Part shown: positions 17,447 through 26,536 of the stretch, piece by piece | Layout: every line of letters begins with the position of its first letter | Position numbering within the stretch: position 1 is the first letter of the stretch | Source of the DNA: an uncultured Clostridia bacterium | GTDB lineage: Bacteria; Bacillota; Clostridia; TANB77; CAG-508 | Assembly: GCA_944392545.1 (NCBI GenBank) | Contig: CALXWW010000005.1 | Span: 38,300 to 102,299, forward strand | Direction of reading: 5' to 3' | Length of the DNA stretch: 64,000 nt | Program-made: the position numbers and the translations under genes | The notes under the pieces: model-generated | Database searches by the model: none | What the model saw: the letters and a program-made list of their open reading frames with translations, nothing else | What the model was told of the DNA's origin: nothing

Positions 17447-17830
17447 CTATGCTTCTTTTGTATAATTTGCGTTTGCTGCAACAAACATTACATTTCCAGC
17501 TTTTCCATTTTTATAAATAGGTTTATCTTCTAAATATTTTCCATATTTAACTAAATACATATTTTCTTGAGAATCAAAATATCCTATAAAAGAAACTTCT
17601 ATTCCTTCAACAGTTGTTAATGACTCTATATATTCTTCTTTAACTTCTGCTATATGAAATTCGTCTCCTTCTCCAAATGATCTAGATATATCATTATACA
17701 TATACTCATAGTTTTCTTCTGTAAATACAAGTTTATCTTTTAAACTATTTTTATGTGCATTTACACCTATAATACATCCAATAACTAAAAGTATTAATAC
17801 AATAAAACCTAAAATGCTTTTCTTCTTCAT
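17447..17830 (-). CDS. Hypothetical signal-anchored protein
   Basis: About 127 residues: an N-terminal signal anchor (KKKSILGFIVLILLVIGCIIGV) and an external acidic domain rich in Tyr and Glu (EENYEYMYNDISRSFGEGDE, IEVSFIGYFDSQENMYLVKY). A Cys in the hydrophobic stretch is not in a proper lipobox. The ATG at 17830 with AGGTGA five bases before it is preferred to the GTG at 17839. Last of three same-strand genes spaced by 10-18 bases (operon 19104 to 17447). Function unknown. Confidence 0.6.
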   Translation of the reverse strand: MKKKSILGFIVLILLVIGCIIGVNAHKNSLKDKLVFTEENYEYMYNDISRSFGEGDEFHIAEVKEEYIESLTTVEGIEVSFIGYFDSQENMYLVKYGKYLEDKPIYKNGKAGNVMFVAANANYTKEA

Positions 17831-17847
17831 TATATTCACCTGTTTTA

Positions 17848-18561
17848 TTATTGAACTAATTGTTCAATATTAGAATATATTTTATAAATTTTAAAATTTT
17901 CATTTTTTGCTTGGCCTGCATAATCTATCTTAGTTCCATTAAACAAATAATAGTTTTTAGTTTCTGCTACTAATTTACAATCAGTATAGAATTTATATTT
18001 TGATCTCGGATTATCTACTATTTCTTTTATTAAAGGATTTATTGTTTCTTTTTCTTTTACTTTAGCTGTAGAAATACCCACAAGATACATTCCTAATCCT
18101 AACAAAGATACAGTGTTTGGACTAGTATTTATTACTTTACTTAATGAAGCATTTACTATAGAACTCTTATCCATTACTAAACTTCCCATTACTGTTGCTG
18201 ATGCAGATAATTGGTTTATTTCATTTATCCTGTATAACAACATTATATCTTTTCCTTCTTTTATTATTAAGGAATTTTGAATTTTCAAATTTTTTGTAAT
18301 TCTAAAAATTCCTAAAATCGCTTGTAAAACAACGATTCCAATAAATATTCGTATAACAGTAACTGTATTATTTTCTACCCATTGAACTATAAAACTATTT
18401 TTAAAACTGTCTTCAGTACCTATTAAGTAAACGACTGCAACAAATGCTAACATAATAGCTATAGTAATTAATGGATATATTCCTAATAATGCAAAACCTT
18501 TACTTAACTTTTTTACGTATTTATTTTTTTGATTCAATTCGAATACTTGTGTTTTATCCAT
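17848..18561 (-). CDS. Hypothetical multi-pass membrane protein
   Basis: 237 residues with a charged N-terminus, two clear membrane helices (about 24-46 and 68-92) and a third hydrophobic stretch (about 148-163, VSLLGLGMYLVGIS). The C-terminal third is soluble (YKFYTDCKLVAETKNYYLFNG). Overall layout resembles many small clostridial envelope proteins of unknown role. Middle gene of a three-gene operon with two other unknown membrane proteins, so they likely act together. Confidence 0.6.
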   Translation of the reverse strand: MDKTQVFELNQKNKYVKKLSKGFALLGIYPLITIAIMLAFVAVVYLIGTEDSFKNSFIVQWVENNTVTVIRIFIGIVVLQAILGIFRITKNLKIQNSLIIKEGKDIMLLYRINEINQLSASATVMGSLVMDKSSIVNASLSKVINTSPNTVSLLGLGMYLVGISTAKVKEKETINPLIKEIVDNPRSKYKFYTDCKLVAETKNYYLFNGTKIDYAGQAKNENFKIYKIYSNIEQLVQ

Positions 18562-18570
18562 AATTTTCTC

Positions 18571-19104
18571 CTATTTCTCAAAAATTTTTTTAATATCTTC
18601 ATATGCTTTTAAAATTTTAATTTGTTCTATATAACCTTTTGAATTTGTATATTTACAAATATAATATTTTTTAGTTTCTTGTTGTAAATATAATTTTGTT
18701 AATTCAACAGCTTTCCCTTTACTAGTTTTTTTAGATTTTTTAGTTTTTTCTAAAATTTCTATATACGCATTATCGTTTGTAGCATTAACATTATTATAAG
18801 ATGTATCAAATTGTTCAACAAACCATACAGACTTATTATCATCTAAGATAAAAGCTCTTGTGAACCATTTATTATTATTCACAAAATATAATGCATATGC
18901 TGTTGGTAAACCAATCATTACCAAAATCACAAGTACCATCGTAAAAATTAAACCTAAAAATGCTGACATTATTATTAATAAGACTATTAACGCTATATAC
19001 GGCAACAAACAATATAATATAAAATATTTCCTAGGTTCTATTGCCATTTTACTATAAGACTTATTCTTTAGTGCCTCTTTTCTACTATATTTAAAAACTT
19101 TCAT
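18571..19104 (-). CDS. Hypothetical two-helix membrane protein
   Basis: 177 residues: basic N-terminus (KVFKYSRKEALKNKSYSK), two adjacent membrane helices (about 27-73) and a soluble domain containing WFVEQFDTSYNNV and a Lys-rich loop (KTKKSKKTSKGK). ATG behind AAAGGAGAAAAAG. First gene of the three-gene operon. The two-helix plus small beta domain form resembles DUF-type phage/stress membrane proteins, but I recognise no family. Confidence 0.6.
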   Translation of the reverse strand: MKVFKYSRKEALKNKSYSKMAIEPRKYFILYCLLPYIALIVLLIIMSAFLGLIFTMVLVILVMIGLPTAYALYFVNNNKWFTRAFILDDNKSVWFVEQFDTSYNNVNATNDNAYIEILEKTKKSKKTSKGKAVELTKLYLQQETKKYYICKYTNSKGYIEQIKILKAYEDIKKIFEK

Positions 19105-19292
19105 CTTTTTCTCCTTTCATTTGTAATTATTAATTTTTCTAATATTAAAATCAGTATATCACATCAACTTTTTTTAATGCAACAAACTAGTTTGATAAAT
19201 TGAAAATTTTTCTTATTTTTTCAATTTTCCAAAGTGATAGATAATTACTCTTTAATATAATTTTATTAAATTGTAAGAGGCATATTTAGATA

Positions 19293-19520
19293 ATGAAACT
19301 TTTAGATGCGATTAGAAAAGAAATTAAATTTTATTCAAAACAAAAAAATGGAATATCTTTAAGAAAATTTCAGGATTGGTTAAGACATTATAGTTCTAAA
19401 ACAACAGAAAGATATACTCATTTAGATTCAAATACAAAAATAAATTCTGCATCAATTATTGAAAAAGCATTAATTTTTAATACTAATATAGATATTAAAA
19501 CAAATAAAAAGATATATTAG
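19293..19520 (+). pseudogene. Tyrosine recombinase (integrase), C-terminal remnant
   Basis: Only about 75 codons remain. The segment LRHYSSKTTERYTHLDS matches the end of phage-type integrases, where LGHxSxxTTxxYxH carries the last catalytic His region and nucleophilic Tyr. The catalytic Arg and HxxR boxes are absent and the LGH glycine is replaced by R. It lies on the same strand and just left of the 19643 attachment-site remnant, exactly as the intact integrase of element C lies left of the tRNA. This supports a lost older element. Confidence 0.65.
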
Positions 19521-19603
19521 ATCTAGACTCTAATACATCTACTAATATAAATATTTCAAATTATTAGAAATTTGTTAGAAAATTCTAGCAATTTTATTAT
19601 AAA

Positions 19604-19638
19604 AGCACCAAGCCATATCTTACGAAAAGCTTGGTGCT
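19604..19638. repeat. Hairpin beside attachment-site remnant, loop with TCTTACGAAA
   Basis: AGCACCAAGC (19604-19613) pairs perfectly with GCTTGGTGCT (19629-19638); the loop holds ATCTTACGAAA. The hairpin left of the intact tRNA-Leu (39451-39485) has a different stem but the same loop core, marking a shared right-end structure of two related elements. Confidence 0.65.
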
Positions 19639-19642
19639 CTTA

Positions 19643-19677
19643 TGGTGCAGATGGGAGAAATCAAAGCCTCGCAAGTG
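19643..19677 (-). repeat. Degenerate tRNA-Leu 3' end (attachment-site remnant)
   Basis: TGGTGCAGATG equals the CCA end, discriminator and acceptor strand of tRNA-Leu. The next 20 bases (GGAGAAATCAAAGCCTCGCA) align loosely with the T arm of the intact gene, as expected of a decayed copy left by an old integration. Confidence 0.55.
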
Positions 19678-19705
19678 ACTATTTAAAAGCTTTTTTCAAA
19701 TTAAA

Positions 19706-19727
19706 TCCGAGCATGTTTCGAGCAGAA
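19706..19727 (+). repeat. Element A end repeat, left copy
   Basis: TCCGAGCATGTTTCGAGCAG; a diverged copy lies at 23238-23259 (TCCGAGCATATTCCAAGCAG) and a partial one (TCCGAGCA) at 23171. Same orientation near both presumed ends of element A; possible integrase arm sites. Confidence 0.45.
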
Positions 19728-19941
19728 TAAATAAAATGAATAATGTTATATAATGATAAAAAATAACGAAAAATTGCAATGCCTCTCTTATAAATTATCA
19801 GAATTTTTAATTGACAATTTTTATATAAAATTACAGGTAGTTTTGAGCTACCTGCATACATTTTTTATTTTTAATTGTCTTACATGTTCTAGTTTTTAAA
19901 ATAAAATTTTTCTAATACCAATAACTCTTATTTAACATTTT

Positions 19942-20748
19942 TCAATTTAATTTCTTTAATAATTCTTTTTTCTTTATTTCATAATCATCTTCATTTATCA
20001 ATCCATCTTCATATAATTTTTTTAACCTAATAAGACTATTTTCTAAATTTTCAGTATTATTAGAATTATTATTTTTTTCTTGATGTGTAATTAAGTATAC
20101 ATCACTTTTTGTTGGTAATTCTTTTTTTATAAATTCATCAAAATTAAAATATTCACCAAAAAATGACTTTTCAACATTAAACATTTTTATTTCGTCATTG
20201 CTGTCTTTATAATAAATATATATTTTTCTATCATCTTTTTCTTCCGTATCTGTAGTTATATTATTTCTATCTTTTGTCGCCCCTATTATCATTCCTGCAG
20301 GTCCTGCTACTACTCCTCCAACAACAGCACCAGATAGCGATACTTTTTTTCCTGTATTATTAACTTTTGATACATATTGTACAGAACCATTTAATGTATA
20401 CATTTCAATTCTATCTAAATTAACTTTAAATGATTTATTTCTTCCAACAAAACATAACTGATTTTGACTAATCCAATATAGCGCTGGATTTATCCATTCT
20501 CCAGAGCTGACAAATGCAACCTCATTAGTATAAGCATATGTATATCCTGCGTTATTTGGTAATGTAATCTTTATTGATTTTGGCTCTTGGTATTCTATTT
20601 TATCTCTCATACATACCGATTTAATATCTGCTAAAAAGCTTTCTTTGGATTTTTCAGCTGCTTTCTCTTGACTCCTATCTATAAGCTTAACTAATCCCAT
20701 ACATACCAAAAAAACAATAATACAGCCAATAAAAAACTCCATACTCAA
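19942..20748 (-). CDS. SHOCT-domain membrane protein
   Basis: 268 residues: N-terminal membrane helix (about 5-22), an extended soluble region with beta character (IKITLPNNAGYTYAYTNEV, NPALYWISQNQLCFVGRNK), a glycine-rich hydrophobic stretch (SGAVVGGVVAGPAGMIIGA, about 140-160) and a C-terminal SHOCT domain (LIRLKKLYEDGLINEDDYE). SHOCT is a short oligomerisation domain common at the end of membrane and mobile-element proteins. The ATG at 20748 is followed by a second ATG two codons later. In element A; role unknown. Confidence 0.7.
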   Translation of the reverse strand: MSMEFFIGCIIVFLVCMGLVKLIDRSQEKAAEKSKESFLADIKSVCMRDKIEYQEPKSIKITLPNNAGYTYAYTNEVAFVSSGEWINPALYWISQNQLCFVGRNKSFKVNLDRIEMYTLNGSVQYVSKVNNTGKKVSLSGAVVGGVVAGPAGMIIGATKDRNNITTDTEEKDDRKIYIYYKDSNDEIKMFNVEKSFFGEYFNFDEFIKKELPTKSDVYLITHQEKNNNSNNTENLENSLIRLKKLYEDGLINEDDYEIKKKELLKKLN

Positions 20749-20971
20749 TCCCCTCCTACTATAAAAAATAATTTATTAATAATATGAACTTAGATAGATT
20801 TTATCATAACTTATAATCTCAGCACTATGAATTTCAAAGTTGTATATTTTTATTCGTTCTTTATCTTTATTAATTTATATTATTCATTCTATCTTATATC
20901 TTTTATTAAATCTACAATATTTCATCTGATTTTCTATTAGATTAATTTTTATTGTTTAATAATATTCTAAT

Positions 20972-21652
20972 TTATCTTTCCAATTTAGCATTAAACCAAT
21001 TAAAAAATTTTATTGCATCAATTATCTCTATACTACTCCCTACGTAGCTATTAGCTGTTAATTTTCCAATAGCTTTACCTGTTTTATCAACTATAATTGG
21101 TGGAGTATTAGTATATTTATTAAAAGGTGACTTACTACTATATGGACTTCCATATGTTCCATATTTATTAAATAAAGATTGTGGAGAATACTCACTACCA
21201 TATATTCCATATTTATTTGCTAATGACTTTTGATCATATTTATTAAAATTAATCGTTCCTAAAAAAATACTTCCATCATTTGAATATATATTACAATCTA
21301 ACAACTTTTCATATTTATAATCCAATTCTTCCATATCAGTTTTTACAATATCATTTATAAATATATCTTCATAATTAGAAGGTAATCTAGACATAGCATA
21401 TCTATTATATGGTGAATAAGGTAAATATGGTAAATATGGTTTAGGAATAGGTGTTGTATCTGGAACGTTTATATTTTTGTTTCTAATTACTCTATCATCA
21501 CTTGTCAGTGTTCCAAGATATTTTCCAGAATAATTATATAAGTTCACTCCTTTAAAAAAACCTATATAATCATTATTTTTTGAAAAGCAATATTTATCAT
21601 TGACAATAAAAGCAACATATTTTCCTTTAGTATTAAATATATATCTATACAT
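20972..21652 (-). CDS. Repeat-containing beta protein (4-fold beta flower type) with YGS repeats
   Basis: 226 residues. The first 60 show short strands each starting from a G-K/G-N turn (NTKGKYVAFI, NNDYIGFFKG, NYSGKYLGTL), a pattern of four-fold beta-flower proteins. A Pro/Tyr linker (PIPKPYLPYLPYSPYNRY) follows, and later three copies of a FNKYGxYGSxYSxxS unit (about 148-182) before PPIIVDKTGKAIGKL. The same YGS/FNKY unit occurs in unnamed bacterial proteins. It overlaps the start of the next gene region by 8 bases with 21645-22013, so the two are coupled. Function unknown. Confidence 0.65.
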   Translation of the reverse strand: MYRYIFNTKGKYVAFIVNDKYCFSKNNDYIGFFKGVNLYNYSGKYLGTLTSDDRVIRNKNINVPDTTPIPKPYLPYLPYSPYNRYAMSRLPSNYEDIFINDIVKTDMEELDYKYEKLLDCNIYSNDGSIFLGTINFNKYDQKSLANKYGIYGSEYSPQSLFNKYGTYGSPYSSKSPFNKYTNTPPIIVDKTGKAIGKLTANSYVGSSIEIIDAIKFFNWFNAKLER

Positions 21653-22013
21653 CTCTTTCCACCTTTCTAAAACTATAATATATGCTTATAATTTGAAAAG
21701 TTACTCCTAATATGCAAAGAATCCATCCTTTTATGTCCACTATATTGTTAGTTACAAAATTAATTCCAAAACCAAGTGCTACTGATGAGCAAAGTGCAAA
21801 CATACCAGATATTTTAGAGAACTCTGTTTTTCTATCTAATTCTTTCTCTATTGTTGATTGTCGTTGTAAATCTTGCTTAAGCATTACATTTTCATTTTGT
21901 ATCTTTTGATGATTATGTAATAACATTTTTAGTGCTGTTTTATTTTTTAATAATTCTTCCAAAGTTACACCATCTATATTTTCTTCAATTCCTAAATCCG
22001 ATTTGTTGTTCAT
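21645..22013 (-). CDS. Hypothetical coiled-coil membrane protein
   Basis: About 122 residues; ATG at 22013 with AAGGTGG six bases upstream (a GTG at 22022 overlaps that site). An N-terminal coiled coil (LKMLLHNHQKIQNENVMLKQ) leads to two membrane helices near 65-85 and 93-113. Its end overlaps the start of the YGS-repeat protein gene, so both are translated together, presumably as partners at the membrane. No known family. Confidence 0.6.
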   Translation of the reverse strand: MNNKSDLGIEENIDGVTLEELLKNKTALKMLLHNHQKIQNENVMLKQDLQRQSTIEKELDRKTEFSKISGMFALCSSVALGFGINFVTNNIVDIKGWILCILGVTFQIISIYYSFRKVERDV

Positions 22014-22222
22014 TTTTTCCACCTTATAAATTATATTATCAAAAACATTTCTCGTAAACTGATTAAGTTAAATTTACTTATTTATTATATCATGACTTAT
22101 GATTAATGTAAATACATTATTATTTATATTAGTATGTATTATGTATGTTAGTCAATGATATGTCACACTTTATTAAAAAATATATAGTTTTAAATACCTT
22201 AATGCATGACTGCGTTTTTACT

Positions 22223-23048
22223 TTACATTAAATATTCTGCTAATTTCTCATTTGGGCTTAGCCATCCTAGTGGTCTCATTGGAAAATTATTATACTCTAT
22301 TCTCCATCTTTTTCCTTTTTCTCTTAAATTTTCTAAGCTCATAAATATATTGTTATGATAAAAGTATTCTTGATCTTTTCTATGACTTCTTTCTACTTTT
22401 CCATTCTGTGTTGGTGTATGTGGTCTTATTAAACTATGCTTTTTTTCCTAATTCTTCTAGCTTTTTTTCAAACATTGTCTTTTTATTTTTATCTGTTGGT
22501 CTCCATTATAGTCTATTTGTAAATTCACATCCATTATCTGTTTGTATCAATTTTACCTTAAATTCATAATACTTTATCACTTTTTCTATAAACTTTGTTG
22601 ATTCATATGTTGAATGTTCTTTCGTAAAATATGTATATCTTTTTCTTGTATATTCATCTATTGCTGTATATTGGTAAAATCTTTCTCCTGCTTCTTTTAA
22701 CTCTTTACTTATACATTCTTTTGGCACATATTTTACATCTATTTGTACTCTTTCTCCCGGATACTTCGCCACTGGTACTTCTGGTGCTTGTGGTTTCTTT
22801 GCTTTACTTGGTGCTTTTTCATATATTCCTATTCTTCTCATCACATGGTACAATCCCTGTATTGTCCTTTTATATCCTGCTCTTCTTAATTTTACCCATA
22901 ATACTACTAATCCTGTTTCTTTATTATTTCTTTTGTGACATATCTATTTTAAACCTATATAAATATCCTATTATCTTTTCAAAAACTTGTTTTTTGATAT
23001 GTTATTCTTTAAATTAATCATTCTTTCTTGTGTAGTTGTTAAAATCAT
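22223..23048 (-). pseudogene. IS481/IS3-like DDE transposase, frameshifted
   Basis: Fragments of one transposase in different frames. The middle part (22506-22853) has RNase-H-fold motifs ERVQIDVKYVP, TAIDEYTRKRYTYF and IQTDNGCEF (first and second Asp). The downstream part, in another frame, has HTPTQNGKVERSHRKDQEY with the catalytic Glu and RPLGWLSPNEKL. The upstream part (ATG at 23048, ILTTTQERMINLKNN) is stopped by TAA. At least two frameshifts, so inactive. No clear terminal inverted repeats were found. It has inserted in the decayed element A. Confidence 0.85.
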
Positions 23049-23237
23049 TTTAAGGTACAAGTATTGCTGTTTACCATATTAAACAAATTATCCATAAAAT
23101 TTGTACCATTGTATAATGTAATATTTTTTTAAATTTTGTTTTATTTTATCATAAAATCAACTACTTTTATTCCGAGCAAAAATTTTTACATTAAATTTCG
23201 AAATGCTTGATACTAAAGATTTTTCTCCCGCAAAAGT

Positions 23238-23259
23238 TCCGAGCATATTCCAAGCAGAA
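23238..23259 (+). repeat. Element A end repeat, right copy
   Basis: TCCGAGCATATTCCAAGCAG, a diverged match to 19706-19727 in the same orientation; see element A. Confidence 0.45.
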
Positions 23260-23430
23260 ATAAAAATGAACAGAAAATAACAAAAAATCTTGAAAATATA
23301 TTGAATAAGGAAATTGCATTTATATTCCCTGTAATATAGTCAAGCAATAATTACAGGTAAAGTTATATAAAAATAAAAAAAGCTGAAATTGGTTAAAATT
23401 TCAACTTTTTTCTTACAAAACAATATGTTT

Positions 23431-23441
23431 TGGTGCAGATG
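23431..23441 (-). repeat. tRNA-Leu 3'-terminal remnant (att core)
   Basis: TGGTGCAGATG only: CCA end, discriminator base and acceptor strand. The T arm is not conserved, which suggests element B's integrase shares just a short core with the tRNA or that the copy has decayed. Confidence 0.5.
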
Positions 23442-23502
23442 AGCAAATTATTTTTGCCATCTTTCCTTTTAATAGCAAGCATATTCAAATTTCATATCTC
23501 TG

Positions 23503-23519
23503 TCCCGACATTGTCGGGA
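23503..23519. repeat. Element B arm-type repeat, left end
   Basis: TCCCGACATTGTCGGGA: an 8-base perfect inverted repeat with a one-base centre. The half-site TCCCGACAT recurs twice in direct orientation at the right end (32528-32549). Confidence 0.6.
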
Positions 23520-23552
23520 ATATATTTTTCTATCAAATTATTTATTATTATC

Positions 23553-25004
23553 TTATTCTTTTATCTTACTATTTTCAAGTATTTTTTCATACTTTTCATT
23601 CATCTTGTCCATATATTCTGTGTACTTATGCATTTGATTCTTCTGATGATAATCAAATATATCTCCGTAAATATTTATTGTAGTTTGAATATTAGCATGT
23701 CCTAAAACTTTTTGCAAAGTTGCCAAATCCATACCAGCCTCAATACATCTAGTTGCAAAAGTATGTCTTAACATATGAACATGCACATCACTTGTCTTTT
23801 CATTTACATAGTGAACTCCTTTTGATTTAGAAACTTTCTTGTGTTTAGTCATAATTACTTTTATTCCTGCATTTTTACAAATTCTCTTAAAGGCACTATT
23901 TATTTGGCTATCCTCATAAATTTTGCCATCTTTTCTAAGGAATAACAGATTTCTTTTATTTGGTGTCATCTCTTTAATTGCTTTTTCTACAACTTCTTTT
24001 GATTTTTTATCTAAATGCAAATTTCTTTTACCATTTTTGGTTTTAGTAACATTTCCAACAACTCTTTTTCCAGTCTTATTTTTAGTGATTGTTTTATTTA
24101 CTCTGATTGTTCCATAATCTTCATCAAAATTAAAATCTTCAGTGGTTAATGCCAATACTTCTCCAATTCTCATTCCTGTATATAATGCAAGCAGTAGCAT
24201 ATTATTATATTGTGAGTAATGAGATTCAATATATTGAATTAACATATATTCTTCTTTTATTGTAAATGCTACAACATCTTTATCTTCTTTATGGCTTTTA
24301 GGCTTTTCTACTGGATCAATATTAAAATCAAGTGCCATCTCTTTATCTATAAGATGTTTTTTATAGGCTAAATTAAACGCATTTTTTATAATGCTATATT
24401 CTTTTGATATAGTAGAATTAGATTTATGCTTTTCTGCTTGTAAAAACCTTTCAATTTCATTTCTAGTTACATTCTGTATAGGCTTAAACATAAAGTTATA
24501 TGCACTACAAGCCTTTATAGTTTGCATATTTCTGTTGTAACCAGAACCATGTGTTTTTCCATTTTTATACTTTGTTTCTTCAATTTCTTTAGCCAGTTCA
24601 ATAATTGAAACTTCATTTGGTGTATAAACAGTTTCTTTTATTCCTTCTTCTTTATTTTTTATATATTGATTTTTTAATTTTTCCAAAACAATTTCTTTAG
24701 TTTTACCAGAAAAAGATTGTCTAATAGCTTTTCCTGTATTTGCATTTATACCAAGTTTTAATAATCTTCCTTCATATTCATTATAAAAATGAAATTTATC
24801 GCATAAATCATTATCAGTACAATTCTTGCATTTATTACATCTTTCCATAGTTTCTTTATTTCTACGGTTTAAACACAAATTTTTATGATTACAGTTTTCA
24901 CAGATAGGACAAATATTTTTCTTTGGATTTTTTATAAATTTCTTTCGTTTTCTTATAGTAATTACATAGTCGATACCTTCGATAAATTCTTTCTTCTTGC
25001 TCAT
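23553..25004 (-). CDS. int: Tyrosine-type integrase of element B
   Basis: 483 residues. An unusual Cys-rich N-terminal zone ([13 protein letters not shown] and [13 protein letters not shown], about 38-70) looks like two zinc knuckles; then an AP2-like arm-binding segment, a core-binding domain (about 130-230) and the catalytic domain with Arg in [29 protein letters not shown] and nucleophilic Tyr in NIYGD. It integrates and excises the element by recombination at the tRNA-Leu 3' end, with the Xis encoded upstream. ATG with GGGAGC site. All catalytic residues are present, so it may be active. Confidence 0.93.
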   Translation of the reverse strand: MSKKKEFIEGIDYVITIRKRKKFIKNPKKNICPICENCNHKNLCLNRRNKETMERCNKCKNCTDNDLCDKFHFYNEYEGRLLKLGINANTGKAIRQSFSGKTKEIVLEKLKNQYIKNKEEGIKETVYTPNEVSIIELAKEIEETKYKNGKTHGSGYNRNMQTIKACSAYNFMFKPIQNVTRNEIERFLQAEKHKSNSTISKEYSIIKNAFNLAYKKHLIDKEMALDFNIDPVEKPKSHKEDKDVVAFTIKEEYMLIQYIESHYSQYNNMLLLALYTGMRIGEVLALTTEDFNFDEDYGTIRVNKTITKNKTGKRVVGNVTKTKNGKRNLHLDKKSKEVVEKAIKEMTPNKRNLLFLRKDGKIYEDSQINSAFKRICKNAGIKVIMTKHKKVSKSKGVHYVNEKTSDVHVHMLRHTFATRCIEAGMDLATLQKVLGHANIQTTINIYGDIFDYHQKNQMHKYTEYMDKMNEKYEKILENSKIKE

Positions 25005-25030
25005 TTTTGCTCCCTTCCAAAAATTTCAAA

Positions 25031-25101
25031 GGGAATGTCTTGCAAGTAAATACATACTTGTGCTATAATAAGTTTGTAAGTAAACATAGGAAGACATTCC
25101 C
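25031..25101. promoter_or_regulatory. Inverted repeat around the int promoter region
   Basis: GGGAATGTCTT (25031-25041) and its exact complement AAGACATTCCC (25091-25101) flank 49 bases containing a plus-strand promoter (TTGCAA, 18 bases, TATAAT 25064-25069) and a possible minus-strand promoter for int (TTACAA, 17 bases, TATGTA). Direct GTAAGTAAACA-like repeats lie inside. It looks like an Xis/Int or repressor binding region. Confidence 0.5.
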
Positions 25102-25150
25102 GTGTACTTTGTAGAGGTTTAGAAGTGCCATTTCTAAATCTCTTCTGTTT
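25076..25150 (+). ncRNA. Candidate small RNA between int and xis
   Basis: A plus-strand promoter (TATAAT at 25064-25069) would start RNA near 25076; 12-base stem AGAGGTTTAGAA / TTTCTAAATCTCT (25113-25143) followed by CTGTTTTTT forms an intrinsic terminator on the same strand. The product would be about 75 bases, antisense to the leader of int and to the end of xis. No open frame is present. Inferred from promoter and terminator only. Confidence 0.45.
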
Positions 25151-25151
25151 T

Positions 25152-25355
25152 TTACGAGATAATATGTCTAGAACTTAAATAATTAGTTAAAGCTGTTGCT
25201 TCAATTCCAAAGCCTCTACCATATTTCTGTGCTGGAAAATCAGCTCTGTGGAATAGTTCTAAACATTTTACTCTACCAATATGAAACATTTTGCAAATAT
25301 CTTTTGTAGTATAAATAACTGGCATTGGCTTTTCTTTAATTGTTGCTTCTTTCAT
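25152..25355 (-). CDS. xis: Excisionase-like helix-turn-helix protein
   Basis: About 67 residues with a MerR/excisionase-type winged helix: IYTTKDICKMFHIGRVKCLE then FPAQKYGRGFGIEATALTNY. This is the Tn916 Xis-like small DNA-bending protein that directs the integrase to excision. The ATG at 25355 has AGGAGG seven bases upstream; the ATG at 25361 is too close. It is upstream of int on the same strand, the standard order, though separated by the regulatory region with the candidate small RNA. Confidence 0.82.
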   Translation of the reverse strand: MKEATIKEKPMPVIYTTKDICKMFHIGRVKCLELFHRADFPAQKYGRGFGIEATALTNYLSSRHIIS

Positions 25356-25565
25356 TGGCATTCCTCCTTTCGGTTAATTTTATTTTGCAAAGTTACCATC
25401 TATTGACATTATTTATCAAAAATTATATAATATAGATATAGTTCGAATGAACGAAATGTATTTTAATGAAATAGTTTGGCAACTTACCAATTGCAATATT
25501 ATAATATATTATTGTAAAAGTCAATAAGTTTTATTAAATTTTATAAATTTTTTTGAGGTGTGAAA

Positions 25566-26501
25566 ATGATAAAAGAAGAAAAAATTGAATTTACTGCTAA
25601 ATGGTGCAAATACAGTAAATATAATATAGAAAAAAAAGAGGATAAATTTTACATAGTTGCAGATAAAAATGCAATACCTAGTACATACGATCCATTTGAA
25701 ATAAGAAATCAGATTCTAAAAGATTTATTAGTAATAGGAAAAGAATCAGTTGGAAATAATATATTCAAATTAGGTGATAAGAAAATAACTATAGAAGCAC
25801 AAAGCAAGATGGAAGAATTTCAAAAATTAGTATTAGAATTTGTTAGCAATTATGGGTTACTTGGTAATTTTAGATATTTACCAGAAAATTATGATTTTAT
25901 GGATAATGGAGATATTCCTGTAAAATTAGGATATAATACTTCTATTAGTGCATTGGAATTTGAAAAAAAATATTTTTGGAAAGACTCAAAAATTGATTGG
26001 TCAAAAACAATGAAATCAAATGATTATCATCGAAATACAGGACTTGATGATTATTTTAAACAAACTGAAGGAGATAGACTAGATGATATAATATTTTCAA
26101 AAAATTATACAGAAACAATTTCAGAAATAATTGATTTTGCAACTACGATTTATAATATTAAACTTCTAATTTGTGCATATTTGTATGATGATGTCTCAGA
26201 TGATATAAAAGAAGTATATAAAAATAGTATTACTTCTCATAGCTTGAAAAAATGCAATATTTCCTATGGTATAGAAAATAAGCAAATAAAATTTAAGTGG
26301 AATTTTATGTCTTTAAGTGAAATCATTGAAACTATTTTATTATTAAACGAAACATCTGGAAGAACAGAAGTTAAACTATGTAAGCATTGTGGCAAACCAT
26401 TTATTGCAAAAAACATCAAATCTGAATATGATACTATTCAATGCCGAAATAGAGAAAATATAAATAAAAGCAGACAGAAGAAAAATAATTTTATTGAATA
26501 A
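25566..26501 (+). CDS. Zinc-ribbon protein of unknown function (CGNR-like C-terminus)
   Basis: About 311 residues; ATG at 25566 with GAGGTG five bases upstream. The N-terminal 250 residues are unrecognised, helical and Tyr-rich. The last 45 hold CKHCGKPF...SEYDTIQCRNREN, like the zf-CGNR type C-x2-C...C-x3-N finger. A homologue with the same finger (CKHCGKVF...SEYDTSQCRNQAN-like) is encoded in element C at 36194-37105. It may form an operon with the kinase gene 36 bases downstream. A DNA-binding or regulator role is inferred. Confidence 0.65.
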   Translation: MIKEEKIEFTAKWCKYSKYNIEKKEDKFYIVADKNAIPSTYDPFEIRNQILKDLLVIGKESVGNNIFKLGDKKITIEAQSKMEEFQKLVLEFVSNYGLLGNFRYLPENYDFMDNGDIPVKLGYNTSISALEFEKKYFWKDSKIDWSKTMKSNDYHRNTGLDDYFKQTEGDRLDDIIFSKNYTETISEIIDFATTIYNIKLLICAYLYDDVSDDIKEVYKNSITSHSLKKCNISYGIENKQIKFKWNFMSLSEIIETILLLNETSGRTEVKLCKHCGKPFIAKNIKSEYDTIQCRNRENINKSRQKKNNFIE

Positions 26502-26536
26502 GGTTTATATTAAAATATATTAATTGGAGGTACAAT

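Larger units (their letters stand above)
19643..23441. mobile_element. Element A: decayed integrative element in tRNA-Leu array
   Basis: Bounded by tRNA-Leu 3'-end remnants at 19643 and 23431 (TGGTGCAGATG in both). A diverged repeat TCCGAGCATnTTnCnAGCAGAA occurs near both ends (19706-19727 and 23238-23259). It carries three unknown genes and a broken transposase but no integrase or relaxase, so it can at best be moved by other elements. The boundaries are inferred from repeats only. Confidence 0.5.
23049..23552. other. Junction region between elements A and B
   Basis: No gene. Contains the right copies of the element A repeat (23171-23178, 23238-23259), a hairpin-like AAAAAAGCTGAAATT...AATTTCAACTTTTTT near 23376-23411, the short tRNA-Leu remnant (23431-23441) and the first element B arm-type repeat (23503-23519). 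Confidence 0.5.
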
